A stretch of DNA of 64,000 nucleotides from Carnobacterium funditum DSM 5970 (GTDB lineage: Bacteria > Bacillota > Bacilli > Lactobacillales > Carnobacteriaceae), in assembly GCF_000744185.1 (NCBI RefSeq), contig NZ_JQLL01000001.1, positions 2,013,001 to 2,077,000 of the forward strand, read 5' to 3'. The position numbers and the translations under genes are program-made. Positions 46,132-55,482 of this stretch are shown here, piece by piece. The notes under the pieces were generated by a model that was not told the origin of the DNA, searched no databases, and saw only the letters and a list, made by a program, of their open reading frames with translations. Numbering within the stretch: the first letter of the stretch is position 1; every line of letters begins with the position of its first letter.

Positions 46132-46995
46132 ATGTTAAAATCTTTGTATTCAGGTGTTACTGGAATGAAAAATATCCAAACTAAAATGGACGTTATTTCG
46201 AATAATATTGCCAATGTTAATACGACTTCTTTTAAAACGGGTAGAGTTCGTTTTGAAGACATGATTAGTCAAACCAACGCTAGAGCTCAGACTGGAACAA
46301 ATGCACAACAAGTAGGACTTGGCGTGCAAGTTGGCGCAATCGATACCGTTATGTCTGGTGGCTCATTGCAATCAACCGGTAGACCGTTGGACTTTGCGAT
46401 TGAAAATGGCGATAATTCATTCTTTACTGTTAACGATGGCAAAGAAACTTTTTATACTCGTGATGGTGGTTTCTACCAAGATAATACCGGCAACTTGGTA
46501 ACAAGTAGTGGGTTAAATATTATGGGATATGTCGCGGGAACGCCTGTTGCAAATGTGGGTGAGATCACAATGGATAAATTCGGTGCAACACCAAGTGCTA
46601 TTGTTATCAAGCAGACTTTGCCTATTGATGGAAAAAACATCAGTTTACAAGATTACACCATCGATAAAGATGGTTACATTGTAGGAACATACAGCAATGA
46701 GAAATCTTATGTGTTAGGTCGTGTTGCTTTAACTAGTTTTTCAAATCCAGATGGACTAGAAAAACAAGGCGCGAACCTTTATGCGGAGTCAGCTAACTCA
46801 GGTGCTGCAGCGTTAGGTAACCCATCAGATCCAGGATATGGTTCTGTTCGTTCAGGATTTTTAGAAATGTCGAACGTCGATTTAGCCAATGAATTTACGG
46901 ACATGATTGTGACAAGTAGAGCGTATCAAGCGAATTCAAGAAGCATTACCGTATCAGATACCATGCTAGAAGAATTGATTAACCTGAAGAGATAA
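46132..46995 (+). CDS. flgE: flagellar hook protein FlgE
   Basis: Hook subunit, 287 residues, compact Bacillus-type form. N-terminus LKSLYSGVTGMKNIQTKMDVISNNIANVNTTSFK; C-terminus SGFLEMSNVDLANEFTDMIVTSRAYQANSRSITVSDTMLEELINLKR. ATG 46132 follows ATGGAGGA by 7 bp. Sister genes flgF/flgG occur at the operon end, so position and flgD adjacency decide the name. Confidence 0.92.
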   Translation: MLKSLYSGVTGMKNIQTKMDVISNNIANVNTTSFKTGRVRFEDMISQTNARAQTGTNAQQVGLGVQVGAIDTVMSGGSLQSTGRPLDFAIENGDNSFFTVNDGKETFYTRDGGFYQDNTGNLVTSSGLNIMGYVAGTPVANVGEITMDKFGATPSAIVIKQTLPIDGKNISLQDYTIDKDGYIVGTYSNEKSYVLGRVALTSFSNPDGLEKQGANLYAESANSGAAALGNPSDPGYGSVRSGFLEMSNVDLANEFTDMIVTSRAYQANSRSITVSDTMLEELINLKR

Positions 46996-47014
46996 TCAAT
47001 TAAAACTAATTTAT

Positions 47015-47042
47015 CTCGAACAATTTTATTAGATTGTTCGAG
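47015..47042 (+). terminator. Possible attenuator hairpin between flgE and flbD
   Basis: CTCGAACAAT/ATTGTTCGAG perfect 10-bp stem; the T run is delayed by 7 nt, so termination would be partial. Confidence 0.5.
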
Positions 47043-47083
47043 TATCTGTTTTTTATTTACAGCAATAGAAATGAGGATAATAG

Positions 47084-47287
47084 ATGATTGCTTTAACAGA
47101 TATCTCAGGGAGAGAATTTTACTTAAATTGTGAATTAATCTATAGAATAGACCGTTCTTTCGATACAATTATCACTTTAACAGATGGAAAAAAACTGAGG
47201 GTTATAGAAAAAGAACCCGAAATTGTAGAAAAGGTAATTGCTTTTAAAAGAAAAATATATAACGGTTTTTCAGAGGGGGAACAATGA
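47084..47287 (+). CDS. swrD: FlbD/SwrD family flagellar protein
   Basis: 67-residue cytoplasmic protein; in B. subtilis SwrD raises motor torque. The family pattern is IALTDISGREFYLNCELIYRI followed by DTIITLTDGKKLRVIE. Its last codons overlap the motA start (ATGA), in keeping with a motor-power role. Confidence 0.88.
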   Translation: MIALTDISGREFYLNCELIYRIDRSFDTIITLTDGKKLRVIEKEPEIVEKVIAFKRKIYNGFSEGEQ

Positions 47288-48084
47288 AAAAAAATATCGT
47301 ACCAATAATCGGTTTTATCCTAGGGGTAGGTTTAATCGTCTGGTCCATTACTTCTTCGGGAAATATAAACAGTTTTCTAGACGCTCCGTCACTGATTATT
47401 ACACTAGGTGGGTCATTTAGTGCCTTACTGATTAGTTACCCGTTAAAAACCTTGAAAAAAATTCCATCTGTTCTTAAAAACTTATTCATGAATCCTAACA
47501 AAGACTATGCAAAATTAATCGAAGTATTTTCTGATTATGCTAGAAAAGCTAGAAGCCAAGGCATTTTATCTATTGAGAGTGATTTAAAAGAGGAAGACAA
47601 TGAATTAGTTGTTTCTGGTTTACAAATGGTTATCGATGGAATGGATCCAGAAAACATTCAAGAAATAATGGATATAAAAATAGATAATATTGAAAAGAGA
47701 CACCGAGAAGGACAAGAGATTTTCTTTAAATGGGGAGAATTAGCTCCTGCTTTTGGGATGATTGGAACACTAATCGGACTAATTATTATGCTGGGTGAAT
47801 TGGATGATCCAAGTGCTATTGGTGTAGGGATGGCAACAGCATTACTGACGACTCTTTATGGTAGTTTTATGGCTAATCTAGTGTTTTTACCGGTAGCCAC
47901 TAACTTGAAATTGCAAACAGATAATGAAATGCAAATGTGTGAGATGATTATAGAGGGGATATTAGCGATTCAAGCAGGTCAAAATCCACGAATCATTGAG
48001 CAAAAATTAAAGAGTTATTTACCCGACGATCATCAAGAAGAGGTCTTAGAAAAATCTGGACAACTTCAGCGTGAGGAGCAGTAA
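47284..48084 (+). CDS. motA: flagellar motor stator MotA
   Basis: Ion-channel stator subunit, 266 residues, four membrane helices. The cytoplasmic loop carries the conserved charged stretch, and the GELAPAFGMIGTLIGLIIML segment has the key proline. The C-terminus is helical and charged. Coupled to swrD by overlap and followed after 2 bp by motB. Confidence 0.94.
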   Translation: MKKNIVPIIGFILGVGLIVWSITSSGNINSFLDAPSLIITLGGSFSALLISYPLKTLKKIPSVLKNLFMNPNKDYAKLIEVFSDYARKARSQGILSIESDLKEEDNELVVSGLQMVIDGMDPENIQEIMDIKIDNIEKRHREGQEIFFKWGELAPAFGMIGTLIGLIIMLGELDDPSAIGVGMATALLTTLYGSFMANLVFLPVATNLKLQTDNEMQMCEMIIEGILAIQAGQNPRIIEQKLKSYLPDDHQEEVLEKSGQLQREEQ

Positions 48085-48086
48085 AA

Positions 48087-48815
48087 ATGGCGAGAAGAAA
48101 AAAAGCAGAACAGAAGGCCGAAAGTTCAGGTGGATGGATTGTAACCTATTCCGATTTGATGTCACTATTGCTGACTTTTTTTATCTTATTGTATTCGATG
48201 TCAAGTGTCAGTCAAGTGAAGTTTATGGAAGCTTCTCAATCGCTTCAAATGGCATTGAATGGAAAAAGTGGCGGCTCAACTATTTTAAATGAGACGACTT
48301 CAATTGTAAAAGAGCCACCAGCTTCTCCGACAGAAGAAGTCATCAATCCTGAAATAAAAGAATTATATGAAAAAGTAACCAATTATGTAGAAGAAAATGA
48401 TATGACCTCGAAAGTATCGGTTGAAATGGACAAAGATGGCGTTTATGTTGATATTCAAGAGTCCGTTTTGTTTGATTCAGGGAGCGCAGATATTTCTGAA
48501 CCCGGGAAAAACACCTTGCGTATATTAGCTGAGTTAGTGAATTCATTGAAAAATGACATAGTCGTAGAAGGCTACACGGATGATGTACCGATTAAAAATG
48601 CAAATTTTTCTAACAATTGGGAATTATCATCAGGCCGGGCCATATCAGTTTTACGCTATCTAAGTGAAAAAGAAGAGGTTGATCCTCATCGTTTATCGGC
48701 TAAAGGATATGGAGAATACAATCCAAATGTACCGAACAACACAGACGAGAATAGAGCGGTGAATAGAAGAGTAAATATGGTCATTGTTTACGATAGTCAG
48801 GAGGCAAAGCGATAA
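48087..48815 (+). CDS. motB: flagellar motor stator MotB
   Basis: Peptidoglycan-anchored stator subunit, 242 residues. A single TM carries the ion-binding Asp23 in TYSDLMSLLLTFFILLYS, and an OmpA-type domain lies at about 115-235 (VEGYTDDVPI; NWELSSGRAISVLRYL; NRRVNMVI). The TM sequence looks like the proton type rather than PomB/MotS, but this is not decisive. Confidence 0.94.
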   Translation: MARRKKAEQKAESSGGWIVTYSDLMSLLLTFFILLYSMSSVSQVKFMEASQSLQMALNGKSGGSTILNETTSIVKEPPASPTEEVINPEIKELYEKVTNYVEENDMTSKVSVEMDKDGVYVDIQESVLFDSGSADISEPGKNTLRILAELVNSLKNDIVVEGYTDDVPIKNANFSNNWELSSGRAISVLRYLSEKEEVDPHRLSAKGYGEYNPNVPNNTDENRAVNRRVNMVIVYDSQEAKR

Positions 48816-49304
48816 ATGCAAAATAAATCATCTGAGAAAAAGAATGATGGTAATGAAAATAAAAAGAAAAAAAGATGGTTAGTTCCTATGATTATTATTG
48901 TTGTCACCTTAATTATTGGTGGCATCGTTAGTTTTGGTTTTACTTCAGGAAAAGCACAAGCTTTTGTTGAGAACTTAAAAGAAGAAAAAGAAGTAGAAAT
49001 AACCGTGCCATTGGAAGAGTTTTTAATTAATTTAACTCCAGAAACAGGAAAAAAAGAACAGTTTTTAAAAATTGAATTATCAGTTTATAGCAGCGAGAAA
49101 GACTCACAAGAAGTGATTGATACTAAGATACCTCAAATCAGAAATGCCGTTATTAATGTATTAAGAAAACAAACGGCTGACACCGTTTTTGGAGAGGATC
49201 AAGAATTAATCGCTCTTAAGCAAGAATTGATTAGTCAGATAAATAAAGCACTGGGTAAACCTGTCATCAGTGACATATTTATTACGAATATTATCATGCA
49301 ATAA
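48816..49304 (+). CDS. fliL: flagellar basal body-associated protein FliL
   Basis: Inner-membrane protein that supports the stators. 162 residues: a Lys-rich N-terminus, TM at about 21-43, then an extracytoplasmic FliL domain (VPLEEFLINLTPETGKKEQFLKIELSVY). The start abuts the motB stop with no gap and uses GGAGGC inside motB. Confidence 0.93.
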   Translation: MQNKSSEKKNDGNENKKKKRWLVPMIIIVVTLIIGGIVSFGFTSGKAQAFVENLKEEKEVEITVPLEEFLINLTPETGKKEQFLKIELSVYSSEKDSQEVIDTKIPQIRNAVINVLRKQTADTVFGEDQELIALKQELISQINKALGKPVISDIFITNIIMQ

Positions 49305-49327
49305 AGAAAGTGAAAGGAAGCTGAAAC

Positions 49328-49717
49328 ATGGGATTGGGTGTAGGTTTAGGGTATGTGGTGAAAAGTATCTTTGCTTTAGTGGTGATTATTTTTATAGCCA
49401 ACTATAGTCTGAAATATTTAAATACTTTTATGACAAAAAAAGGAAAAGCAATTCGTATTATTGAACGGACGTCAATCAATAAAAGCTCATCAATTTGTAT
49501 CGTAGAAATAGCGGGTACGTATTATGTTATGAGCTTCACGGATACGCGTAATGAAATCCTTAGAGAATTGACAGAACTTGAAAAAGAAGCTGTTATCAAA
49601 TCTCAAGAAATAGCTGAAAGTAACCAAGAATACCCTGATTTACTTAAGAGTAAACCTGTCCAAATAATGAAACAGCTTCAAACCCGGTACCAAAATTTTT
49701 ATGAAAAGAGGAAATAA
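49328..49717 (+). CDS. fliO: flagellar export protein FliO/FliZ
   Basis: Assembly factor of the export gate, 129 residues. One TM (about 6-28) is followed by a small cytoplasmic domain (IRIIERTSINKSSSICIVEIAGTYYVMSFTDT). Low conservation; position before fliP supports the call. Confidence 0.82.
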   Translation: MGLGVGLGYVVKSIFALVVIIFIANYSLKYLNTFMTKKGKAIRIIERTSINKSSSICIVEIAGTYYVMSFTDTRNEILRELTELEKEAVIKSQEIAESNQEYPDLLKSKPVQIMKQLQTRYQNFYEKRK

Positions 49718-49719
49718 AC

Positions 49720-50472
49720 TTGAAAAAAAAAGTGCTATTCAGTTTGTGCTTTGTCCTCTTTTTGGTTATCTTTAGTTTTCCACAAACTGTTTCAGCTGAG
49801 GGGCTCATTGATGGGTTGACTAATGCGATTGAAAACCAATCTGATGGAACATCAGATGTTGTTAAGTTATATGTGCTAATGGGTCTTCTTAGTTTGGCAC
49901 CAACCTTTCTCATTTTAACAACGAGTTTCACACGAATTATTGTCGTTTTGTCCTTTGTAAGAAGTTCGTTAGGGACACAACAAAATCCGCCTAATTTAGT
50001 CTTAACAGGGATTGCTCTATTTTTGACATTTTTTATTATGCAGCCCATCTATTCCGAAGTATCAAATGAAGCATTAACACCTTACTTGAATGAAGACATA
50101 TCCGGACAAGAAGCGTTTAAAAAAGCAGAAGTCCCGTTAAAAGAATTTATGTACAGACAAACAAGAGATGAAGATATCAAACTATTTTTAGATATTTCTG
50201 AAACCAAAAAACCAGAAGATTTAAACGAATTGCCTTTAACAATTGTGATTCCAGCCTTTGCTATCAGTGAATTGCGGACAGCTTTCAGTATCGGATTTTT
50301 AATTTTCATTCCTTTTTTAGTCATTGATATTGTTGTAGCGAGCATATTAATGTCGATGGGGATGTTTATGCTATCCCCAGTTATGATTTCGATGCCGTTT
50401 AAGCTTTTATTGTTCGTAATGGTTGACGGTTGGTATTTAGTCATCGAATCACTAGTTACAGGTTTTCAATAG
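49720..50472 (+). CDS. fliP: flagellar export gate protein FliP
   Basis: Core of the flagellar type III export gate, 250 residues. A cleavable-type signal peptide at 1-26 (TVSA before EG) is followed by four membrane helices. Family motifs LTTSFTRIIVVLSFVRSSLGTQQ and MGMFMLSPVMISMPFKLLLF are present. TTG start after AAGAGGAA. Confidence 0.95.
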   Translation: MKKKVLFSLCFVLFLVIFSFPQTVSAEGLIDGLTNAIENQSDGTSDVVKLYVLMGLLSLAPTFLILTTSFTRIIVVLSFVRSSLGTQQNPPNLVLTGIALFLTFFIMQPIYSEVSNEALTPYLNEDISGQEAFKKAEVPLKEFMYRQTRDEDIKLFLDISETKKPEDLNELPLTIVIPAFAISELRTAFSIGFLIFIPFLVIDIVVASILMSMGMFMLSPVMISMPFKLLLFVMVDGWYLVIESLVTGFQ

Positions 50473-50481
50473 GGGTGTAAA

Positions 50482-50745
50482 ATGACAATAGTAAAAGTTT
50501 TAGATATTATCAGAGAAGCATTTATGACGATGATTGTTGTAGCTGGTCCAATATTGATCATTGCTCTTGTAGTGGGATTGTTGATTAGTATCTTACAAGC
50601 AACGACACAATTACAGGAACAGACGCTAAGTTTTGTTCCAAAAATTTTGGCTGTCGTGCTTTCGTTAATTGTTTTTGGTAACTTTATGTTAAATGCTTTG
50701 ATTGGGTTTACCCAAAAAATATTCGAAATGATTGCAATGCTGTGA
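50482..50745 (+). CDS. fliQ: flagellar export gate protein FliQ
   Basis: 87-residue two-helix export-gate subunit (VAGPILIIALVVGLLISILQATTQLQEQTLSFVPK). Its stop overlaps the fliR start (GTGA). Confidence 0.95.
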   Translation: MTIVKVLDIIREAFMTMIVVAGPILIIALVVGLLISILQATTQLQEQTLSFVPKILAVVLSLIVFGNFMLNALIGFTQKIFEMIAML

Positions 50746-51518
50746 TTGAGGAAATAACAGATCTTCAAATTCAAACAGCGCTATTGATTCTGATGAGAAT
50801 ATCAGCATTTTTCGTCATTAGTCCAGGATTTTCGATGAAAGGACTGCCAAACTTAGTTAAAATTGGCTTATCTGCTGGACTAACCATTGCAGCGTATCCA
50901 GTGACCGCAGCGTTAACATCAGAAGTATCGTTACAAATCTTTGCTCTATTAGCAATGAAAGAAGTCGTATTAGGTTTAGCTATCGGGTTTGTTACAAAAT
51001 TAATTTTTGCTACTATTGAAATGGCTGGAAACTTTGTCGACTTTCAAGTTGGCTTTCAAATGGGAGCTGTATTTGACCCAGCTTTAGGCGTGAGTGCTTC
51101 TTATTATGGGAAAATCTATTACTGGCTGTCGATTTGTATCTTCTTTATCACTGATTTACATCACTTGGTATTAAAAACGGTGATAAAAACATTTCAGTAC
51201 GTTCCGATAGAAAGCACGAATCTGGGAGGATTTGGTGTTGAAGGCATGGTGAAATTGTATGCGATCGTTTTTGAATCAGCTTTAAACTTGGCAGCACCGA
51301 TGATTATTGTGGCACTGTTTACAGAGGTTGTATTAGGTTTGATTTCTCGAACTGTTCCTCAAATTAATGTTTTGATTTTAGGAATGCCTCTAAAAATTAT
51401 ATCCAGTTTCCTCTTTATTTTATTGTTATTGCCAACTTTATTAAACAATATTCAAACGACGTTGCCAATGATGATCAAATACATCAATGAATTTATCCAG
51501 TCGTTGCCGACAACGTGA
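50742..51518 (+). CDS. fliR: flagellar export gate protein FliR
   Basis: Export-gate subunit, 258 residues, about six membrane helices, with GFVTKLIFATIEMAGNFVDFQVGFQMG and LGLISRTVPQINVLILGMPLKI. GTG start overlapping fliQ; with no clear ribosome site of its own, coupling to fliQ is likely. Confidence 0.94.
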   Translation: MIEEITDLQIQTALLILMRISAFFVISPGFSMKGLPNLVKIGLSAGLTIAAYPVTAALTSEVSLQIFALLAMKEVVLGLAIGFVTKLIFATIEMAGNFVDFQVGFQMGAVFDPALGVSASYYGKIYYWLSICIFFITDLHHLVLKTVIKTFQYVPIESTNLGGFGVEGMVKLYAIVFESALNLAAPMIIVALFTEVVLGLISRTVPQINVLILGMPLKIISSFLFILLLLPTLLNNIQTTLPMMIKYINEFIQSLPTT

Positions 51519-51529
51519 GGTGAGAAAAG

Positions 51530-52597
51530 ATGGCAGAAAAAGATGGCAAAACAGAAAAACCTAGTCCTAAGAAGATAAAAGATTCGAGAAAAAAAGGACA
51601 AATTGCAAAAAGCCAAGATTTAACTTCTGCTGTCACCTTTATTGTTTTTGTCGGATCTTCGGCGTTTTTAGGACCGTACATATTAAAGCAAGGATTTTTA
51701 TACTTAAGGGCTTATTTTTCAGAGGGACTCATAGTAGGCGGTTTGGAAAATGATTTAGGCAATATCGGCATGAAGGCGATTGTATTTATTCTAGTATTGG
51801 CGGGACCTTTCTTAGCGATTGGGTTCGTTGCCTCACTTATTGCCAGTATGCTACAAACGGGTTTTCTTTTTTCTGCTGAAGCGATAAAGTTCGACATCAA
51901 GAAAATAAATCCAGTCAGTGGCTTTAAAAACATGTTTAGTAAAAAAACGATGTTTACCTTATTAAAAAATATTATGAAACTAGGATTAGTTTTTTTTATG
52001 GCCTACTTGATGATTTCGTCATCCATTAATCACCTTGTTAATGCAGGTAATATTGGCACGCGAAAGTTATTTTTTCTAGTTATGGAACTAGTGAAAAGTT
52101 TAGGTGTTCAATTAGGGATTGTTTTATTGGTGTTAGGTATCGCAGATTATATTTATCAAGTCTATGATTACCGTAACGGATTGAAAATGTCTAAACAAGA
52201 TTTGAAAGATGAGTACAAGCAAAGTGAAGGAGACCCGCAAATTAAAGGCAAACGTAAGCAATTCCATAGACAAATGACTAGTGGGATGTTGGCAGATGTG
52301 GAAACAGCCACAGCAGTCATCACCAACCCCACTCATCTAGCTATTGCCATTCGTTATGACAAAAGTCAAGATGAAGTTCCAATCATTGTTGCTAAAGGAG
52401 CCGACTATCAAGCGGCTAAGATAAGAGAGCGGGCAAAAGAATCACAGGTTCCGATAATAGAAAATAAACCAGTCGCTAGAGCGATGTATCAATCAATCGA
52501 AGTGGGGCAACCTGTTCCAGTCGATATGTACCAAGCAATTGCTGAAATTTTGGCATTGGTTTATCAGATGGAAGAAATAAACAAGCATAAAATTTAA
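51530..52597 (+). CDS. flhB: flagellar export switch protein FlhB
   Basis: Switches export from hook to filament substrates by autocleavage. 355 residues: basic N-terminus (EKPSPKKIKDSRKKGQIAKSQDL), four TMs, and a cytoplasmic domain with the NPTH cleavage motif, Asn266-Pro267. AGGTGAGAAAAG precedes the ATG. Confidence 0.96.
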   Translation: MAEKDGKTEKPSPKKIKDSRKKGQIAKSQDLTSAVTFIVFVGSSAFLGPYILKQGFLYLRAYFSEGLIVGGLENDLGNIGMKAIVFILVLAGPFLAIGFVASLIASMLQTGFLFSAEAIKFDIKKINPVSGFKNMFSKKTMFTLLKNIMKLGLVFFMAYLMISSSINHLVNAGNIGTRKLFFLVMELVKSLGVQLGIVLLVLGIADYIYQVYDYRNGLKMSKQDLKDEYKQSEGDPQIKGKRKQFHRQMTSGMLADVETATAVITNPTHLAIAIRYDKSQDEVPIIVAKGADYQAAKIRERAKESQVPIIENKPVARAMYQSIEVGQPVPVDMYQAIAEILALVYQMEEINKHKI

Positions 52598-52627
52598 ATG
52601 TGTTTTAAAGGATGAGGGGTCGAAGAA

Positions 52628-54712
52628 ATGTTAACTGCTTTTATGGGGAAATTTGAAAAACTAACCAATTCATTGGATGTATTAATAGCCTTTTTTGTAG
52701 TAGCTATTTTAGGGATGATCATTATTCCATTACCACCTATCCTGTTGGATTTTATGTTAGTGGTCAACATTGCTTTATCCATTACTATTTTGCTGTTGAC
52801 TCTTTTTTCTAAAAGCGTATTAGAATTTTCATCATTTCCAACCTTATTACTCATTACGACCATGTTCAGATTAGCGTTAAATATTTCTTCTACGCGTCTG
52901 ATTTTGACAGTCGGTGAAGCGGGAGCAGTTATTGATACATTTGCTAATTTCGTAGCAGGAAACAATGTGGTAGTCGGGGCGGTTATCTTTATCATCATCG
53001 TCATCATTCAATTAATGGTCGTGACTAACGGTGCCAGCCGAGTTTCAGAAGTCTCCGCACGATTTACGTTAGATGCTATGCCAGGAAAACAAATGTCTAT
53101 TGATGCCGATTTAAACTCTGGCTTAATCAATGAAGACACAGCTAAAAAACGACGGTCAGATTTAGAACGAGAAACACAATTCTTTGGCGCAATGGACGGA
53201 GCGAGTAAGTTTGTTAAGGGTGATGCCATAGCGGGTATTATCATTACGGTTATCAACTTGATTGGTGGAATTGTCATCCATACCGTTCAAAGCGATATGG
53301 GTGTTTTGGAAGCCTTGAACCAGTTTGGGAAACTAACCATTGGTGATGGCTTAGTCAGTCAGATTCCTTCTTTATTAATTTCTGTTGCGTCAGGGATATT
53401 GGTTACCCGTTCAGGAAGTAATACAGGCTTTGGTAGTGTAGTAGGAAAAGAATTATTTAGTTCACCGAAAGTGATGTTGATGTTATCGTCTATTTTGATT
53501 ATGTTTGCCATTATTCCTGGTTTTCCGACAATCCCATTTTTATTATTAGGATTAGCAGCGGGTGTTAGCGGCTACTTGACAATGGAAAATGAAAAAAATC
53601 AACAAACCGAAGACCAAGAAGACGAAATAAAAAGTCAAGCGGCCTTACGTACGAGACAAGAAAGAACTGAAGAAGAATCCATCACTTCTTTTCAAGTGGA
53701 CCCGATTTCAGTTGAGATTGGTTATGGGTTGATTCCAATTGCAGATGATGCGCAAGACAATAACTTGATGGACCACATTTCTAACATCCGCAAACAAAGT
53801 GCTCAAGAACTAGGGATTCTCCTTAGTCCAATCCGCATTCGAGATAATCTGCAACTAAAAGCAAATGATTACTTGATTAAAATCAAAGGAAACACAGTAG
53901 CCAAAGGAGAATTGTTCTTAGATAAATTCTTAATAGTTGATCCAGGCGAAACTGATTTTGATTTTGATGGCATTCCAACCAAAGAACCAGCTTTTGGCTT
54001 AGATGCGATGTGGGTAAACGAGTCGGATAAAGAAGCCGCAGACTTAAGAGGCTACACCGTCGTTGAACCATTAACAGTATTGGTTACACACTTGAAAGAA
54101 ACACTCTACAAGTCAAGTTATGAATTGTTAGGCAGACAAGAAGTCAAACAATTATTAGAAGGCATTAAAGATAAATATGGGGTCGTTATTGATGAGTTAA
54201 TTCCAGATATTTTGCGCCTTGGCGAAGTTCAAAAAGTCTTGCAAAACTTATTGAAAGAAAAGATCCCTATCAATGATTTAGTGACCATCTTAGAAACATT
54301 AGCAGACTATGGCAATACAACCAAAGAAGCAGAGTTGCTAACAGAACACGTGCGGCAATCATTGAATAGAACAGTCGTTAAACCTCACCTAGATGAAAAT
54401 GGTACACTGCAAGTCGTTACGATCCTGCCAGACACAGAAGAAATGATTAGTCGCAGCATCCAAAAATCTTCTGCTGGATCGATTCCAGTCCTTCAACCAG
54501 ATATGGTGACGAAATTATTTGATAGTATTACAGCGACCCATAATCAGTTGGTTATGAGAGGGACTCCGCATGTTTTATTGTCCTCACCTAAAATCAGACC
54601 GGCTATGAAAAACTTAATTTCATACAATTTTCCTGATTTAGCTGTCTTATCTTTAAATGAAGTTCCTAATGATGTGGTCATTGAGACCGTTGGAATGATT
54701 GAAAGCCAATAA
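52628..54712 (+). CDS. flhA: flagellar export gate protein FlhA
   Basis: Largest export-gate component, 694 residues. About eight N-terminal TMs include the FHIPEP-type region (TRLILTVGEAGAVIDTFANFV; RFTLDAMPGKQMSIDADLNSG), and a cytoplasmic chaperone-docking domain runs from about 340 on. GATGAGGGG precedes the ATG. In Bacillus flhF and flhG follow; here the sigma factor gene follows directly. Confidence 0.96.
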   Translation: MLTAFMGKFEKLTNSLDVLIAFFVVAILGMIIIPLPPILLDFMLVVNIALSITILLLTLFSKSVLEFSSFPTLLLITTMFRLALNISSTRLILTVGEAGAVIDTFANFVAGNNVVVGAVIFIIIVIIQLMVVTNGASRVSEVSARFTLDAMPGKQMSIDADLNSGLINEDTAKKRRSDLERETQFFGAMDGASKFVKGDAIAGIIITVINLIGGIVIHTVQSDMGVLEALNQFGKLTIGDGLVSQIPSLLISVASGILVTRSGSNTGFGSVVGKELFSSPKVMLMLSSILIMFAIIPGFPTIPFLLLGLAAGVSGYLTMENEKNQQTEDQEDEIKSQAALRTRQERTEEESITSFQVDPISVEIGYGLIPIADDAQDNNLMDHISNIRKQSAQELGILLSPIRIRDNLQLKANDYLIKIKGNTVAKGELFLDKFLIVDPGETDFDFDGIPTKEPAFGLDAMWVNESDKEAADLRGYTVVEPLTVLVTHLKETLYKSSYELLGRQEVKQLLEGIKDKYGVVIDELIPDILRLGEVQKVLQNLLKEKIPINDLVTILETLADYGNTTKEAELLTEHVRQSLNRTVVKPHLDENGTLQVVTILPDTEEMISRSIQKSSAGSIPVLQPDMVTKLFDSITATHNQLVMRGTPHVLLSSPKIRPAMKNLISYNFPDLAVLSLNEVPNDVVIETVGMIESQ

Positions 54713-54765
54713 ACAGTCTATAAAAGAATCGCTCCATCAAATTTTCTGAATGAGGAGGAAAGCAG

Positions 54766-55482
54766 ATGTATTATGAAAATAACCGAGAAAAAGAAATCAT
54801 AAAATACCTGCCCTTAGTTGAAAAGGTGGTGAATGGGCTGACTATCAAACGCAGTGATTATGATCGAAGTGATTTATACAACATCGGTGTGATTGGTTTG
54901 ATGGATGCTCTTGAAAAGTTTGATAAAACAAAAAAGGTGCCATTTGAAGGGTATGCTTACATCAGAATCAAAGGAACCATTATTGATGAAGTTAGAAAAA
55001 CAGCACCTGTCTCGCGAACAAGACTGACCAGATTAAACGAGTATTACCGTGCGAAAGAAAAACTTGAAAAATCCATGATGCGAACACCGACAGAATTAGA
55101 AGTTTGTCAGGAATTAGACATCAATGAAAAGCAATTGTCTAAAATACACGAAACGGTTCATCAATTAGCGTCTGTATCTTTAGAAAAAACGATGTTTAGC
55201 GATGATGGCAATGAGAATGAACTGATCAATTTTTTAGAAGACAAACAAGTAATGGATACCCAAGAAGTATTAACCAATAAAGAACGCCAAGGATTGCTGA
55301 CGGAGCATATCGGTCAGTTAGCTGAAAGAGAACAGATGATTTTGAATATGTACTATGTTGATGAATTATCATTGAAACAAATCGCGTACGTTTTTGATAT
55401 ATCCGTTCCACGCGTTTCACAAATTCATGGAAAAATAATAGTGAAACTAAGAGAGTCAATGAGGAGAGAATACGATGATTAG
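54766..55482 (+). CDS. fliA: flagellar RNA polymerase sigma factor FliA/SigD
   Basis: Sigma-28-type factor expected to read the GCCGATAT promoters in this window. 238 residues: region 2 (YNIGVIGLMDALEKFDKTKKVPFEGYAYIRIKGTIIDE), region 3, and region 4 helix-turn-helix (LSLKQIAYVFDISVPRVSQIHGKIIVKLRE). AGGAGGAA precedes the ATG. It overlaps flgF by 8 bp. Its inhibitor FlgM is encoded at 30147-30434. Confidence 0.95.
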   Translation: MYYENNREKEIIKYLPLVEKVVNGLTIKRSDYDRSDLYNIGVIGLMDALEKFDKTKKVPFEGYAYIRIKGTIIDEVRKTAPVSRTRLTRLNEYYRAKEKLEKSMMRTPTELEVCQELDINEKQLSKIHETVHQLASVSLEKTMFSDDGNENELINFLEDKQVMDTQEVLTNKERQGLLTEHIGQLAEREQMILNMYYVDELSLKQIAYVFDISVPRVSQIHGKIIVKLRESMRREYDD

